From Streptoverticillium olivoreticuli subsp. olivoreticuli (lineage in GTDB: Bacteria; Actinomycetota; Actinomycetes; Streptomycetales; Streptomycetaceae): a DNA stretch of 64,000 bases. Numbering within the stretch: position 1 is the first letter of the stretch; each line of letters begins with the position of its first letter. A program made the position numbers and the translations under genes. The notes beneath the pieces were generated by a model. It was not told the origin of the DNA. It did not search any database and saw only the letters and a program-made list of their open reading frames with translations. Location of the stretch: contig NZ_CP031455.1 of NCBI RefSeq assembly GCF_003391135.1, positions 558,001 to 622,000 of the forward strand. Direction: 5' to 3'. Shown here one piece after another: positions 16,042-24,968 of this stretch.

Positions 16042-17040
16042 TCACCCCGGGACATCGGATGCACTCGCGGGCACCGCGTGCACGGCCGGCAGGGCGGTGT
16101 CCGCCAGCCACTCACGCGGCGAAACACCGTATGCGGCCCGGAAAACCCGGCTGAAATGACTGGCACTCACGAACCCCCAGCGGCCGGCAACGGCCGCCAC
16201 CGTCGCCTGCCCCGCCCCCGGACGGGCCAGGTCGCGCCGGCACATGTCCAGGCGCTGACGCTGGATCCAGCGGGTCACAGTGACGCCCTCGTACTGGAAG
16301 ACCTTGTGGAGATAGCGCACCGACAGGTGATGGGCGCCCGCGATCTGCTCCGGGCCGAGACCGGGGTCGCCCAGGTGCCGGAGGATGTAGTCCTTGAAAC
16401 GTGCCAGTGCGGCGAGTGCCGACTCGGGCGCCTCCGGGGCCGACCGCCCACGCCGCTCGTGGGCGAGGGCGGCCAGCAGGTCCAGGGCCGTGGCGGCGAG
16501 CCTGCTCGCGATGTGCGGCTCCAGCGAGCCCGCCGACCGGGCCAGGCGCCCCAGATAGGTGGCCACCAGCGCGGCGGTACCGCCGTCCGGCTCGAAGGCC
16601 GTCACCGTGAGCTCCCGCAGTTCCTCCTCGGACATGCCGACAGCGGTCCGCGGCCAGTGGAAGGCCGTGAACACGAACGGTTCCGGCAGTTCCTTGGCAA
16701 ACGGGCGTCCGGCGTCGGATACGGCGAACGCCCCCGGCCGAAGGAGCACTTGACGGCCGTCCTGGACGAGCCTGGCCGTACCGCGGTGCTGGAGAGCCAG
16801 CGTGATGTGGTCCTCACCGCCCCGGGCGATCAGGCTGCGGCTGCGCACGACCCGCTGCGGACCGGCCTGGACCAGGGAAATCTGTAAGGAGCCCAGGCGA
16901 TGGCTGGTGATGCTCGCCGCCGACGGCATGCCTTCGAGCAGGGACACGTCCAGCGGAATGAAAGTGCGGGAGATCGCCTCGTGCCAGTACTCGGCGCGTT
17001 CAGTGACCGGTATCGGGGTGGTGTCGAGAACGACGGACAT
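16042..17040 (-). CDS. AraC-family transcriptional regulator with AraC_binding_2-type sensor domain
   Basis: A 332-residue regulator. The N-terminal 210 residues form an AraC-like ligand-binding domain (RAEYWHEAISRTFIPLDVS, ITSHRLGSLQISLVQAGP, RLVQDGRQVLLRPGAFAVS). The C-terminal double helix-turn-helix has LGPEQIAGAHHLSVRYLHKVF and the family stretch AGRWGFVSASHFSRVFRAAYG-VSPREW. ATG 17040 has AGGAG six nt upstream; an ATG 30 nt earlier is the alternative. It diverges from the YcaC-type hydrolase gene, with a 220-nt shared intergenic region, and probably controls that gene. It is a paralogue of 19195-20163. Confidence 0.85.
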   Translation of the reverse strand: MSVVLDTTPIPVTERAEYWHEAISRTFIPLDVSLLEGMPSAASITSHRLGSLQISLVQAGPQRVVRSRSLIARGGEDHITLALQHRGTARLVQDGRQVLLRPGAFAVSDAGRPFAKELPEPFVFTAFHWPRTAVGMSEEELRELTVTAFEPDGGTAALVATYLGRLARSAGSLEPHIASRLAATALDLLAALAHERRGRSAPEAPESALAALARFKDYILRHLGDPGLGPEQIAGAHHLSVRYLHKVFQYEGVTVTRWIQRQRLDMCRRDLARPGAGQATVAAVAGRWGFVSASHFSRVFRAAYGVSPREWLADTALPAVHAVPASASDVPG

Positions 17041-17260
17041 CAGCGCTCCTACGGCTTCACGGTTTCGCATCAAACAGAACAACAGACCAGCCGAACTCGC
17101 CTCCACCATGCAGTCCTGGACCATCGGTGGGGCGCAACGGGGAAAGAATGCTCTACGGGCGGGCCTACCGTGAAACCCGCGCGATGCGGCAGGACGCCGT
17201 TGCCATCTCCCTTTCCCGCCCTGTGCGCGGGACTGCCCCGTCTCCGAAAGGACTCTCCCC

Positions 17261-17923
17261 ATGGTCGACTTTGCCCGGGTGAAGGCCGCCCCCAGCGCGG
17301 ACCTGCTGACGCCCGACAACGCCGTCATGCTGTTCGTGGACCACCAGCCGCAGATGTTCTTCGGCGTGGGCAGCGGCGACCGTACATCGATAGTCAACAG
17401 CACCGTGGGCCTCGCCAAGGCCGCGCGCGCCTTCGACATACCCGTCGTGCTCACCACGGTGGCCGCCGAGTCGTTCTCCGGGCCGCTTCTGCCTCAGCTG
17501 GCCGAGGTCTTCCCCGGGCACGAGGTCCTCGACCGGACCAGCATGAACGCCTGGGAGGACGCTGCCGTCGTCGAGGCCGTGAAGGCCACCGGGCGGACCA
17601 AGATCGTACTGTCCGGTCTCTGGACGGAGGTGTGCCTCGTCATGCCGGCGCTGTGCGCGCTCGGCCAGGGGTACGAGGTCTACGTCGTCGCCGACGCCTC
17701 CGGCGGCGTGAGCCCGGCCGCGCACGAGCACGCGTTGCAGCGGATGACCGCCGCCGGAGCCGTACCGGTGACCTGGCTCCAGGTACTGCTGGAACTCCAG
17801 CGTGACTGGGCCCGCCAGGAGACCTATGGCGTGGTGACGGACATCGTGAAGGAGCACGCCGGCGCCTACGGGATCGGTGTGGTGTACGCACAGAGCATCC
17901 TCGGCGCCCACGCGGTGGGCTGA
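17261..17923 (+). CDS. isochorismatase-family hydrolase, YcaC type
   Basis: A 220-residue cysteine hydrolase. The catalytic triad can be placed: Asp in AVMLFVDHQPQMFFGV, Lys in ATGRTKIVLSG, Cys in SGLWTEVCLVMPALCAL. The fold is the Rossmann-like isochorismatase type, and the C-terminal VVTDIVKEHAGAYGIGVVYAQSI extension is typical of YcaC homologues rather than of true isochorismatases. It likely hydrolyses an amide or imide of unknown identity. The ATG at 17261 follows CCGAAAGGACTCTCCCC. It diverges from an AraC regulator that is the obvious candidate controller. Confidence 0.85.
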   Translation: MVDFARVKAAPSADLLTPDNAVMLFVDHQPQMFFGVGSGDRTSIVNSTVGLAKAARAFDIPVVLTTVAAESFSGPLLPQLAEVFPGHEVLDRTSMNAWEDAAVVEAVKATGRTKIVLSGLWTEVCLVMPALCALGQGYEVYVVADASGGVSPAAHEHALQRMTAAGAVPVTWLQVLLELQRDWARQETYGVVTDIVKEHAGAYGIGVVYAQSILGAHAVG

Positions 17924-17999
17924 GCCTGCCCGGGGCTGGAGGGCGGTGCTCGCGAGTTCCGTCGTCGCCCGCTCCTGCACGCCAGTGGCGGACCCGGTC

Positions 18000-18995
18000 T
18001 CACCCGGGGTGGTGGTGCAGGGTGATGTGAAGGGTGTCAACGGCCTGGATGAGGGCGGCACGGGCGGTGCCGGTACGACAGCAGGCGTCGAGCAGCAGGA
18101 AGCCGTGCACGACGCCCTGGTAGCGCGTGGCCACCACGGGAACACCGGCCGCGCGCAGTCTGGCCGCGTAGGCTTCGCCCTCGTCCCGCAGGACGTCGGC
18201 CTCCGCGGTGATCACCAACGCCGGGGGGAGAGCTGCGAGTTGTTCCAAGGCTGCGCGCAGGGGCGCGGCAGTGGCCTCCCGTCGGCGGGACACGTCGGGC
18301 AGGTAGGCATCCCAGAACCGGCGCATGTCGTCGCGTCGCAGGAAGTAACCTTCGGCGAATTCACGGTACGACGGGGTGTCGAAGTCGGCGTCGGTCACCG
18401 GACACAGCAGGACCTGGTGCACCAGCCGCACGCTGCCGCGCTGCCGGGCGAGCAGGGTCAGGGCCGCGACGAGGTTGGCACCCGCCGAGTCGCCCACGAC
18501 GGCGATCCGGTGCCCGTCGAGCCCCATCTCGCGGCCGTGCGCGTGGATCCACCGGGCGACGGCGTAGCACTGTTCGACGGCCACCGGGTAGCGCGCCAGG
18601 GGTGCCCGCGCGTAGTCGACGAACACCACGGCCGCGTCGGTTCCCACGGCGAACTCTCGCAGCAGGCGGCCGTATGCGGTGGCGTCTCCCAGAGCCCAGC
18701 CGAGCCCGTGGAGGAACAGCACCACCGGGGTCGGTTCGGCGGCCCCGATCGGTCTGACCACCTGCACCCGCACCCGCCCGGTCGGCCCGCCGGGCAGCGA
18801 GAACCACGTGGCGGTGGTGTCCTGCGGGCTGTCCGTCCCGTCCGGGGGAAGGAGGAACGAGAGGTCCGGGGTCGCCCCCACGAGCCCGTCTCCACCTCCC
18901 TCCCCCGCTGGACCTCGGGCGCGGGCGTCCAGGAAAGCCTGGAGCGCGCCGTCGAGCACCGGGCGCCGACCGTGCGAAGGGGTGGTGTCGGACAC
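18000..18995 (-). CDS. alpha/beta hydrolase, hormone-sensitive-lipase family esterase
   Basis: A 331-residue enzyme with all family motifs: oxyanion VVLFLHGLGWALGDATAYG (HGxGW), AVVFVDYARAPLARYP, nucleophile IAVVGDSAGANLVAALTLL (GDSAG), acid in ITAEADVLRDEGEAYA and base in GVVHGFLLLDAC. GTG 18995 is preferred (AGGAG about 10 nt upstream, SDTTPSHG start) over a frame that continues 38 unconserved residues upstream. Likely a cytoplasmic carboxylesterase. It faces the YcaC-type gene tail-to-tail; a broken relative lies at 15657-16020. Confidence 0.85.
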   Translation of the reverse strand: MSDTTPSHGRRPVLDGALQAFLDARARGPAGEGGGDGLVGATPDLSFLLPPDGTDSPQDTTATWFSLPGGPTGRVRVQVVRPIGAAEPTPVVLFLHGLGWALGDATAYGRLLREFAVGTDAAVVFVDYARAPLARYPVAVEQCYAVARWIHAHGREMGLDGHRIAVVGDSAGANLVAALTLLARQRGSVRLVHQVLLCPVTDADFDTPSYREFAEGYFLRRDDMRRFWDAYLPDVSRRREATAAPLRAALEQLAALPPALVITAEADVLRDEGEAYAARLRAAGVPVVATRYQGVVHGFLLLDACCRTGTARAALIQAVDTLHITLHHHPG

Positions 18996-19194
18996 TCTTG
19001 CTCTCCTGGCGTAGTGGCCGGTCGGGTCGGATGGCACGCGGGCGGTGGCTGCACGGTGTCGCCGCAGAGAAGCCGGAGCACGGTGCACGCCCGTCGGCCT
19101 GCCGAGCACCTCACCACGCTAGGCACACATCGGCCGAACGTGTTGCCGGGCAGAGCAAAAGACCTGGCCCGACCGTGCACGGAGCGACAGGCCG

Positions 19195-20163
19195 TCAAAT
19201 CCCGTCGGCCGTACGCAGCGCGCGCCACTCGCGCGGGGACATCCCGTAGGCGGCACGGAAGGCCCGGCTGAAGTGCGCGGGATTGACGAATCCCCACCGC
19301 TGGGCGACCGCCGACACCGTCGGCGCGGTGCGGCTGCGCCGGGCCAGCTCCCCGGCGCAGGCCTCCAGCCGACGCTGCTGGACGAGCCGGCCCACGGTGA
19401 CCCCTTCCCCCTCGAAGAGCCGGTGCAGATAACGCACCGAGATGCGGTGCGCGCGGGCAATGGTCTCCGGCGAGAGCCCCGGATCACCGAGGTGACGGTC
19501 GATGTGTTCCCGTATGCGCAGGACGAAATGGCCGTTCGAGGTGCGGATGTCGGCAGCCGTCCGCCCGGTGAGCTGGGCGACGAGCGTGCCGAGGAGGTCA
19601 GCGACACTACCGGCCAGCCGGTCACCGACGGAGGCAGGACAGGAGTGCGCGGCGGCAGCGAGTGTGCCGAGGAAAGGCAGCAGGACGGACCCGATGCCCT
19701 CGGCGGATGTGACGGCCGTCCCGGCCGCCTGCCGGATGCTGCCCTCCGGTACTCCCAGCAGCCTGCGCGGCACCTGGAACACGTGGGAGCGGAAGCGTTC
19801 CGGGTAGTGGAAGGAGTACGGCCGTGCCGTGTCGTACAGCACGAGGCCGCCTTCGGCCACCTCCGCCCGGCGCCCGTCCTGCACCAGCACGGCGCGGCCG
19901 GACATCTGTACTCCCACCGCCACCTGCGCTTCTGTCCGCGGGAACCGCTCGATCAGGCCGGCCGTGCGCGAGACCCGCGCTGCTTCCGCCTCCAGCGTGG
20001 ACACCTGCACGTACCCCAGCCGGTGCGATATCAGACTGCCCTCGAACGGCCGCCCGGCCAACGGCACCACCTCCACCGGCACCAGCGTCCGCGACACGGC
20101 CTCCCCCCAGAACGCCGCCTTCCTCTCATCGGGGATCGATGCGGTCGTCAACAGCACGCTCAC
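19195..20163 (-). CDS. AraC-family transcriptional regulator (paralogue of 16042-17040)
   Basis: About 322 residues from GTG 20163 (GGGAGA nearby; an ATG at 20196 would add 11 residues). The sensor half reads FWGEAVSRTLVPVEVVPLAG, ISHRLGYVQVSTLEAEAARV and VLVQDGRRAEVAEGGLVLYD; the DNA-binding half has LSPETIARAHRISVRYLHRLF and QRWGFVNPAHFSRAFRAAYG-MSPREW. The two AraC proteins share domain order and many motif residues, so one probably arose by duplication. It lies upstream, same strand, of the esterase gene at 18995 and may control it. Confidence 0.85.
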   Translation of the reverse strand: MSVLLTTASIPDERKAAFWGEAVSRTLVPVEVVPLAGRPFEGSLISHRLGYVQVSTLEAEAARVSRTAGLIERFPRTEAQVAVGVQMSGRAVLVQDGRRAEVAEGGLVLYDTARPYSFHYPERFRSHVFQVPRRLLGVPEGSIRQAAGTAVTSAEGIGSVLLPFLGTLAAAAHSCPASVGDRLAGSVADLLGTLVAQLTGRTAADIRTSNGHFVLRIREHIDRHLGDPGLSPETIARAHRISVRYLHRLFEGEGVTVGRLVQQRRLEACAGELARRSRTAPTVSAVAQRWGFVNPAHFSRAFRAAYGMSPREWRALRTADGI

Positions 20164-20227
20164 CTGACTGTCTCCCTCTCGGCCGGAGCACTGCACAGTC
20201 AGCCTGGTCCGCGCGGCGGCAGGTGTG

Positions 20228-22975
20228 TTAAGTCATCTGACTGCCACTCCGGCCACACGGGGTGTCGAGGGCGTGGGCGAGCGCGGCCCGTGAGGTGATG
20301 CCGAGCTTGGGGAAGATCTTGTAGAGGTGCGCCCCGACGGTGCGGGGTGACAGCCGCAGCCGGTGGCCGATCTCCTTGTTGCTCAGACCGGTCGCGGCGA
20401 GTCGGGCGATACGCAGCTCCTGGCCGGTCAGCTCCGTGCCGGCCCCGCCCGGCGTCGGTGCCACCGGCTCGCCCGCGGCCCGGAGCTCCTCCTCGCAGCG
20501 TCGGGCCCACGGCGTGGCGTCGAGCCGGCGGAAGGCGTGGTGCGCCGCACACAGCATCTCCCGGGCCTCGGCGCGATGGCGGCGGCGAAGCCACGAGCCG
20601 TGGGCCAGTCGCAGGCGGGCGAGCTCGAAGACCCATTGCTCGGCCCCCGGCACGGCGTACGCGGCCCGGTAGGCGGCATCGGCCTCGTCGTCGTCCGCAG
20701 TCAGTGCGGCGGCAGCCGCCAGGAGGAAAGCGTGATGGCCGGATATCTCCGCGGACCGCCCGGTCCGCGCGGCGGCGATGTGCGCGCGGGCCTCAAGGCG
20801 CCGGCCCGTGTGCACGGCGGCATCCACGAGATCGAAGATCAATGTGTGCAACCAGGGCGGACCACTGGGCAGCCGTCCGGGCGGAGTGATGTCGGCGAAG
20901 TGCGCGTACGCCTGCTCGTAGCGTCCGTGGGCCAGGGCTGCCAGCCCCTGCAATCGGGTCAGCCGGTCCAGGACGAACCGCATGCGAGCACGCGTGGCGA
21001 CCGGCTTGACGAGCCGTTCGATCCTACGGAGCCCGGCCTCGTCCCCCCGGCCGGCGAGGAAGTGGGCGTAGTAGTGACGGAACACCAGCGCGTTGCAGTG
21101 GTAGCCGAGTTCCTCCGCCGCTTCGGCCTCGCGCAGACAAATGGGCGCCAGGTCCCAGCGGCCGCGCAGGAAGTCCTGGTAGCACTTGGCCTTCGCCACG
21201 GAGCCCTGGGTGGCGTAGCCGTGCAGCCCGGAGAAGCGCCGCCACAGCCCGTCGTCGGCACAGTCGACGGCCGACGCGGTCCACAGCAGGAGCCAGGCCG
21301 CCCCCGCCCCCTGCTCCGCGTTCATGCTGTCAGCCACCGCACGCAGTTCCTCGGCCACCCCCTGAGCTGGGTCGGTCCAGGCCCGGTGGCAGAGCCGGCC
21401 CGTGGCGGAAACGTTGTCCGAATGCCGCTCCAGGGCCTGCCACGCCCTGGGATCGTCCGTGTAGGTGGCGGCGAGCAGCAGCTTGAAGTAGACCTGTTCG
21501 GCCAGTCCACCGAAGGACTCGGCACCGGGCGTGGCCAGGGCGTCGAGGGCCGCGGGCAGCAGAGCGGAGGAGGACGCGAAATCGATCCGGTGGCTCTGGT
21601 CGACGTACACCACCGCATACGCGAACAGCGGAGCGATGTCCGGCGGCACCGGGGCGCGCTTCAACTCCTCCACCAGGGCAGCGCTATGACGCAGTTGGCC
21701 GCCGCGAGCCGTCATCACGGCCGCCCAGGTGAGCCGACGGGCTCGTTGGGCGGGGTCCGCGCTGAGCGCGGCGGCCCGTTCGAGCAGAATCGCCCCTTCC
21801 GCGTCGCCGCCACGCCGGGCGAGTCTGCTGCCGACCTCCTGCAGACGGCTCGCGAGTGCCTCGTCCGGCAGCAGTGCCGCCGAGGCCTCGTGGAGCAGAC
21901 GCCGGGGGTCGTCCGGCGCGAGGCAACGGGCGAGGACGCGGTGAGCCTCGCGCCTCGCGGACTCCGGCGCCGTCGAGATCACGGCCGTACGGATCAGCGG
22001 GTGCCGGAAAATCAGCCGCCCGGCCGCGTCGAGCCGGGCGAGACCGCCGGCCTCGATCTGCTCCAGGGCCTCCTCCGCGCCGTCGCCCGCCGCCTCGCAC
22101 AGCCACGCCCCGCTTCCGCAGTCCGTGTTCGTGGCGAGCGCCGCAAGCAGGAGAACGCGACCGGCCGCAGGAGCCAGCGAGGCCAGCCGGTCGGCGAACA
22201 TCCGATCCAACCGCCGCCCCAACGGCAGCCGTTCGGGCAGCGGAGCGATACCCATCCGCTGTTCGTCCCGCAGCTGCCGCGGCAGCTCCACCAGCGCCAG
22301 CGGGTTGCCCGCCGCCTCTTCGAGGACCCGGTCGGCCGCAGTGGCCGCCAGCTCCGGGTGACACCGGCGCAGCAGCTCCGCCGCGTCCGGGCGGGTCAGC
22401 GCCCGGACCTCCACGGACTCGGTCGGCCACGCCTCCGCCGCCGCGCCGTCCGGGCGGCTCGCGCCGGCGATCACCAACGGCAGCTCCCCGCAGCGCCGCC
22501 GGAGGAAGGCAAACACGGTCGCGCTCGACGAGTCGACCCAGTGCAGGTCGTCGAGGACGAGCAGCAGCGGGCTGCTCCGCGCGGTCTCGGCGAGCAGAGC
22601 GAGCGCGGCCGCCCCGACGGCGAAGCCGTTCGGCAGGGTTCCCGCGCGGCCGCCCAGGGCGCTCTCCAGCGCCTCCCGATGGTGGGACAAGAGGGCACGG
22701 GACTGCTGTAGCAGCGACCAGAACGCCTGGTGCAGGGCGCCGAAGGCGAACTCCGTCTCCGCCTCGACGCCGACCGCCCGCAGCACGGTGAAGCCGCGCT
22801 CGCGCGCCCGCCGCCCGGCCCACTCCAGCAGCGCGCTCTTGCCGATACCGGCTTCACCGCGCAACAGGACGGCCGAGCCGCCCCCGCCGTCCGAAGCCTG
22901 CTCCAGAGCCGCCTCCAGCAGGTCCGTCTCCCTCCGCCGCCCAAGCGGAACCAGCTCCTCCGTGTCGCATCGCAT
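20228..22975 (-). CDS. LuxR-family (LAL type) ATP-binding transcriptional regulator
   Basis: A 915-residue large ATP-binding LuxR regulator of normal length. Walker A is LRGEAGIGKSALLEWAG (about residue 45) and Walker B LLLVLDDLHWVDSSS (about 150). A long TPR-like helical middle follows (LLERAAALSADPAQRARRL, LAALAHGRYEQAYAHF). The C-terminal LuxR helix-turn-helix is LTGQELRIARLAATGLSNKEIG-HRLRLSPRTVGAHLYKIF. Such proteins activate transcription when an inducer and ATP bind. The target is unknown; neighbours are the AraC/esterase group on one side and the aerolysin-like gene on the other. The gene ends TAA at 20228-20230. Confidence 0.9.
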   Translation of the reverse strand: MRCDTEELVPLGRRRETDLLEAALEQASDGGGGSAVLLRGEAGIGKSALLEWAGRRARERGFTVLRAVGVEAETEFAFGALHQAFWSLLQQSRALLSHHREALESALGGRAGTLPNGFAVGAAALALLAETARSSPLLLVLDDLHWVDSSSATVFAFLRRRCGELPLVIAGASRPDGAAAEAWPTESVEVRALTRPDAAELLRRCHPELAATAADRVLEEAAGNPLALVELPRQLRDEQRMGIAPLPERLPLGRRLDRMFADRLASLAPAAGRVLLLAALATNTDCGSGAWLCEAAGDGAEEALEQIEAGGLARLDAAGRLIFRHPLIRTAVISTAPESARREAHRVLARCLAPDDPRRLLHEASAALLPDEALASRLQEVGSRLARRGGDAEGAILLERAAALSADPAQRARRLTWAAVMTARGGQLRHSAALVEELKRAPVPPDIAPLFAYAVVYVDQSHRIDFASSSALLPAALDALATPGAESFGGLAEQVYFKLLLAATYTDDPRAWQALERHSDNVSATGRLCHRAWTDPAQGVAEELRAVADSMNAEQGAGAAWLLLWTASAVDCADDGLWRRFSGLHGYATQGSVAKAKCYQDFLRGRWDLAPICLREAEAAEELGYHCNALVFRHYYAHFLAGRGDEAGLRRIERLVKPVATRARMRFVLDRLTRLQGLAALAHGRYEQAYAHFADITPPGRLPSGPPWLHTLIFDLVDAAVHTGRRLEARAHIAAARTGRSAEISGHHAFLLAAAAALTADDDEADAAYRAAYAVPGAEQWVFELARLRLAHGSWLRRRHRAEAREMLCAAHHAFRRLDATPWARRCEEELRAAGEPVAPTPGGAGTELTGQELRIARLAATGLSNKEIGHRLRLSPRTVGAHLYKIFPKLGITSRAALAHALDTPCGRSGSQMT

Positions 22976-23340
22976 CCTCGACCCCCAGGTCAGCCAACCT
23001 CCTGGAGCCGGACTACGCGAGCTCTGCGGACGCTGTCCGCGGTACTCGTCGGACCCGTTCGTCCAGCAGGCGCCCGTCAGCGGGCATCCCGAAGGTTATC
23101 CGCCGACAAAGGTGCTCGCCGCCGCCGGAGCGCAGCTCCATGCGGAAGCTTCCGGCCACTCCTTGCCCGTCCGAGGTGAGCTCGACCGGTCGCCTGAGGC
23201 CAGGACTGTTTCAAAGTCCGGCTGTTCTGGGGTATTTGCTGGTGACGACGTGGTGGCGATGTGCGCGAGGGCCGCCACGAACGCATCGAGGCTCCCGTTG
23301 GACAGATGGCCTGAACCGTCGCCCTATACCCGGAAAGACA
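22976..23340. other. intergenic stretch without a supported gene
   Basis: This is the shared downstream/upstream space between the LAL regulator start and the terminator of the secreted aerolysin-like gene. A short minus-strand frame at 23096-23278 (MAALAHIATTSSPANTPEQP...) is open but has no recognised family and no neighbour to support it. The promoter of the LAL gene must lie near 22976-23080; no clear -35/-10 pair stood out. Confidence 0.35.
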
Positions 23341-23378
23341 CCGGGTCCCCCTGCCAGTCCGTAGGCAGGGGGACCCGG
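23341..23378 (-). terminator. rho-independent-type terminator of the aerolysin-like gene
   Basis: CCGGGTCCCCCTGCC (23341-23355) pairs perfectly with GGCAGGGGGACCCGG (23364-23378) around an 8-nt loop, 18 nt beyond the stop of the minus-strand gene at 23397. No long T-tract follows, as is common in Streptomyces. Confidence 0.85.
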
Positions 23379-23396
23379 TCGTTCAGGGTGGTCAGG

Positions 23397-24968
23397 TCAC
23401 TTGTTTCGGCATTCGATGACGCCCTTGGCGATGCCCGTGAACGCGCCCTTGAGCATGCCGATGGCGGCTCCTTCGGGGCCGCCCATCAGGGTGCCGACGA
23501 GACCGTCCTTGACAATGCTCGTGCCGATCTTCATGGCCATGCATTTGTCGTGCTCGTCGCTGTTCTTGGCAGCGGGAGCGGCCAAGAAGCACTTCGCCGC
23601 CGTTATCGTCTTGACGGTCTTCGCAGCGGCGGGGGCCGCGGAGGTGCCGCCGCTCAAGGAGTAGGTCGGGGGCGTGATCGTGCCGGTGATGGTGTCGCCG
23701 GTGACGCCTTCGATGGTCTGGGTGACGGTGTTGCCGTCCACCGCGAGATCGACCTTGTGGATCGTGCCGTTGGTGTCCGTGACGGTGCCGGGCTGCACCG
23801 TTGCGATCGTGCTGCCGTTGGCGTCACTGACCTGGACACCGCCCTTGTAGGCGGTCAGCCTGGCGCCTGCGGGCACGTCCATGGTGCCTGTTGCGGTCTT
23901 CGCGAGAGCGGCAGGCTTGACGTCGGTGCTGCTGGTGCCGCTGCCGGGCGCGTCCGCGCTGGTGTGGGCGACGTACATCGTGGAGCCGGCCGCCGAGTTG
24001 ATGACGGGGACGGTCACGGTCGCGTCAGTGGTCCACGGCTGGTTGTCGGTGTCGAAGGTCCACGTGCCGGTGACCTTCTTGCCGACGGCGGCGAAGTCGA
24101 CCCATCCGTAGTTCTTGGACGGGACGTCGATCGCGATGCCGTTCACGGTGGTCTCGTCGGACTGGTAGGCCTGCGTCGCGGTGAGCTGGCTGGTGATCAT
24201 CGCCTGGACCGGGGTGGAGACACCGACGGAGGACGACACGCCCACGGAGTACGACTGCGCCCAGCCGGAGTGGTAGATCGTGGTGAAGACCTGCTTCATC
24301 GTGGCACTGGTGTCGTTGTACCAAACCGACGAGGCGGGCTGACGGGGCAGGACTTCGGGCTGCCCTTCGGACTTCTCGGTCCACGAGCAGGTGGAGGTCT
24401 TCTTCGCGCACAGGTCGGCGTAGTAGTCGAGGGCGAGGCTTTTCGCTTCGGCCGCCTTCGACGCGGGGATCGTCCATTCCTGGCTCGCGCTGCCGTTGCA
24501 GACGTTGGGCTGGGCGAGGATGCCCCACAGGTGGAGGCCACCACGGTTGTCCATGCAGTACTCGATGCCGCTGGAGTCGTTGCGGCGGACGATGCCGAAG
24601 GCGTTGGGCTTGCCGTCCACGGGGCGGAAGTGCCACTGCTCGCCGTCCTTGCCGCAGGACTGCTGTACGGCGGGCTGGGTGGCGTAGATGCACTTCCCGG
24701 AGGAGGTGCTGGCAATGTTGAACGTGCCGGGGGCGCTGAGCTTGATCAGCCGCCAGTCCGTGTAGTTGGTGCCGTCGGGGGTGACGGAGATCTGGTTTCC
24801 GTCGCGGGTGCCGGTCGCGTTGAGGGTGCCGTCGGTGTTGGTGAAGGTGTAGGCGTCGGTCGCGGCGGCTGCGGGAGTCGCGGTCACGGCGACGACGGGT
24901 ATGAGAAGGGTCAAGGTCAAGGCCGGCGCGGTGAGGAGTTTCGCGGCTCTTTTTATATGTCTATTCAT
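23397..24968 (-). CDS. secreted lectin plus aerolysin/ETX-MTX2-like protein (candidate pore-forming toxin)
   Basis: A 523-residue precursor from ATG 24968. A signal peptide (HIKRAAKLLTAPALTLTLLI, cleavage near TPAAAATDA) leads into a beta-trefoil-like region (about 37-170: WRLIKLSAPGTFNI, SCGKDGEQWHFRP, VCNGSASQEWTI). Residues about 215-322 show the amphipathic Ser/Thr-rich strands of the aerolysin/ETX-MTX2 fold: MKQVFTTIYHSGWAQSYSVG, VSSSVGVSTPVQAMIT, QLTATQAYQSDETTV, then IDVPSKNYGWVDFAAVGKKV. A beta-rich linker follows, then a Gly-rich hydrophobic tail (about 475-523: GLVGTLMGGPEGAAIGMLKG) between two cysteines. Known relatives oligomerise and puncture membranes after lectin-type binding; here this is inferred from pattern only. 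Terminator at 23341-23378; no immunity gene seen. Confidence 0.6.
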   Translation of the reverse strand: MNRHIKRAAKLLTAPALTLTLLIPVVAVTATPAAAATDAYTFTNTDGTLNATGTRDGNQISVTPDGTNYTDWRLIKLSAPGTFNIASTSSGKCIYATQPAVQQSCGKDGEQWHFRPVDGKPNAFGIVRRNDSSGIEYCMDNRGGLHLWGILAQPNVCNGSASQEWTIPASKAAEAKSLALDYYADLCAKKTSTCSWTEKSEGQPEVLPRQPASSVWYNDTSATMKQVFTTIYHSGWAQSYSVGVSSSVGVSTPVQAMITSQLTATQAYQSDETTVNGIAIDVPSKNYGWVDFAAVGKKVTGTWTFDTDNQPWTTDATVTVPVINSAAGSTMYVAHTSADAPGSGTSSTDVKPAALAKTATGTMDVPAGARLTAYKGGVQVSDANGSTIATVQPGTVTDTNGTIHKVDLAVDGNTVTQTIEGVTGDTITGTITPPTYSLSGGTSAAPAAAKTVKTITAAKCFLAAPAAKNSDEHDKCMAMKIGTSIVKDGLVGTLMGGPEGAAIGMLKGAFTGIAKGVIECRNK

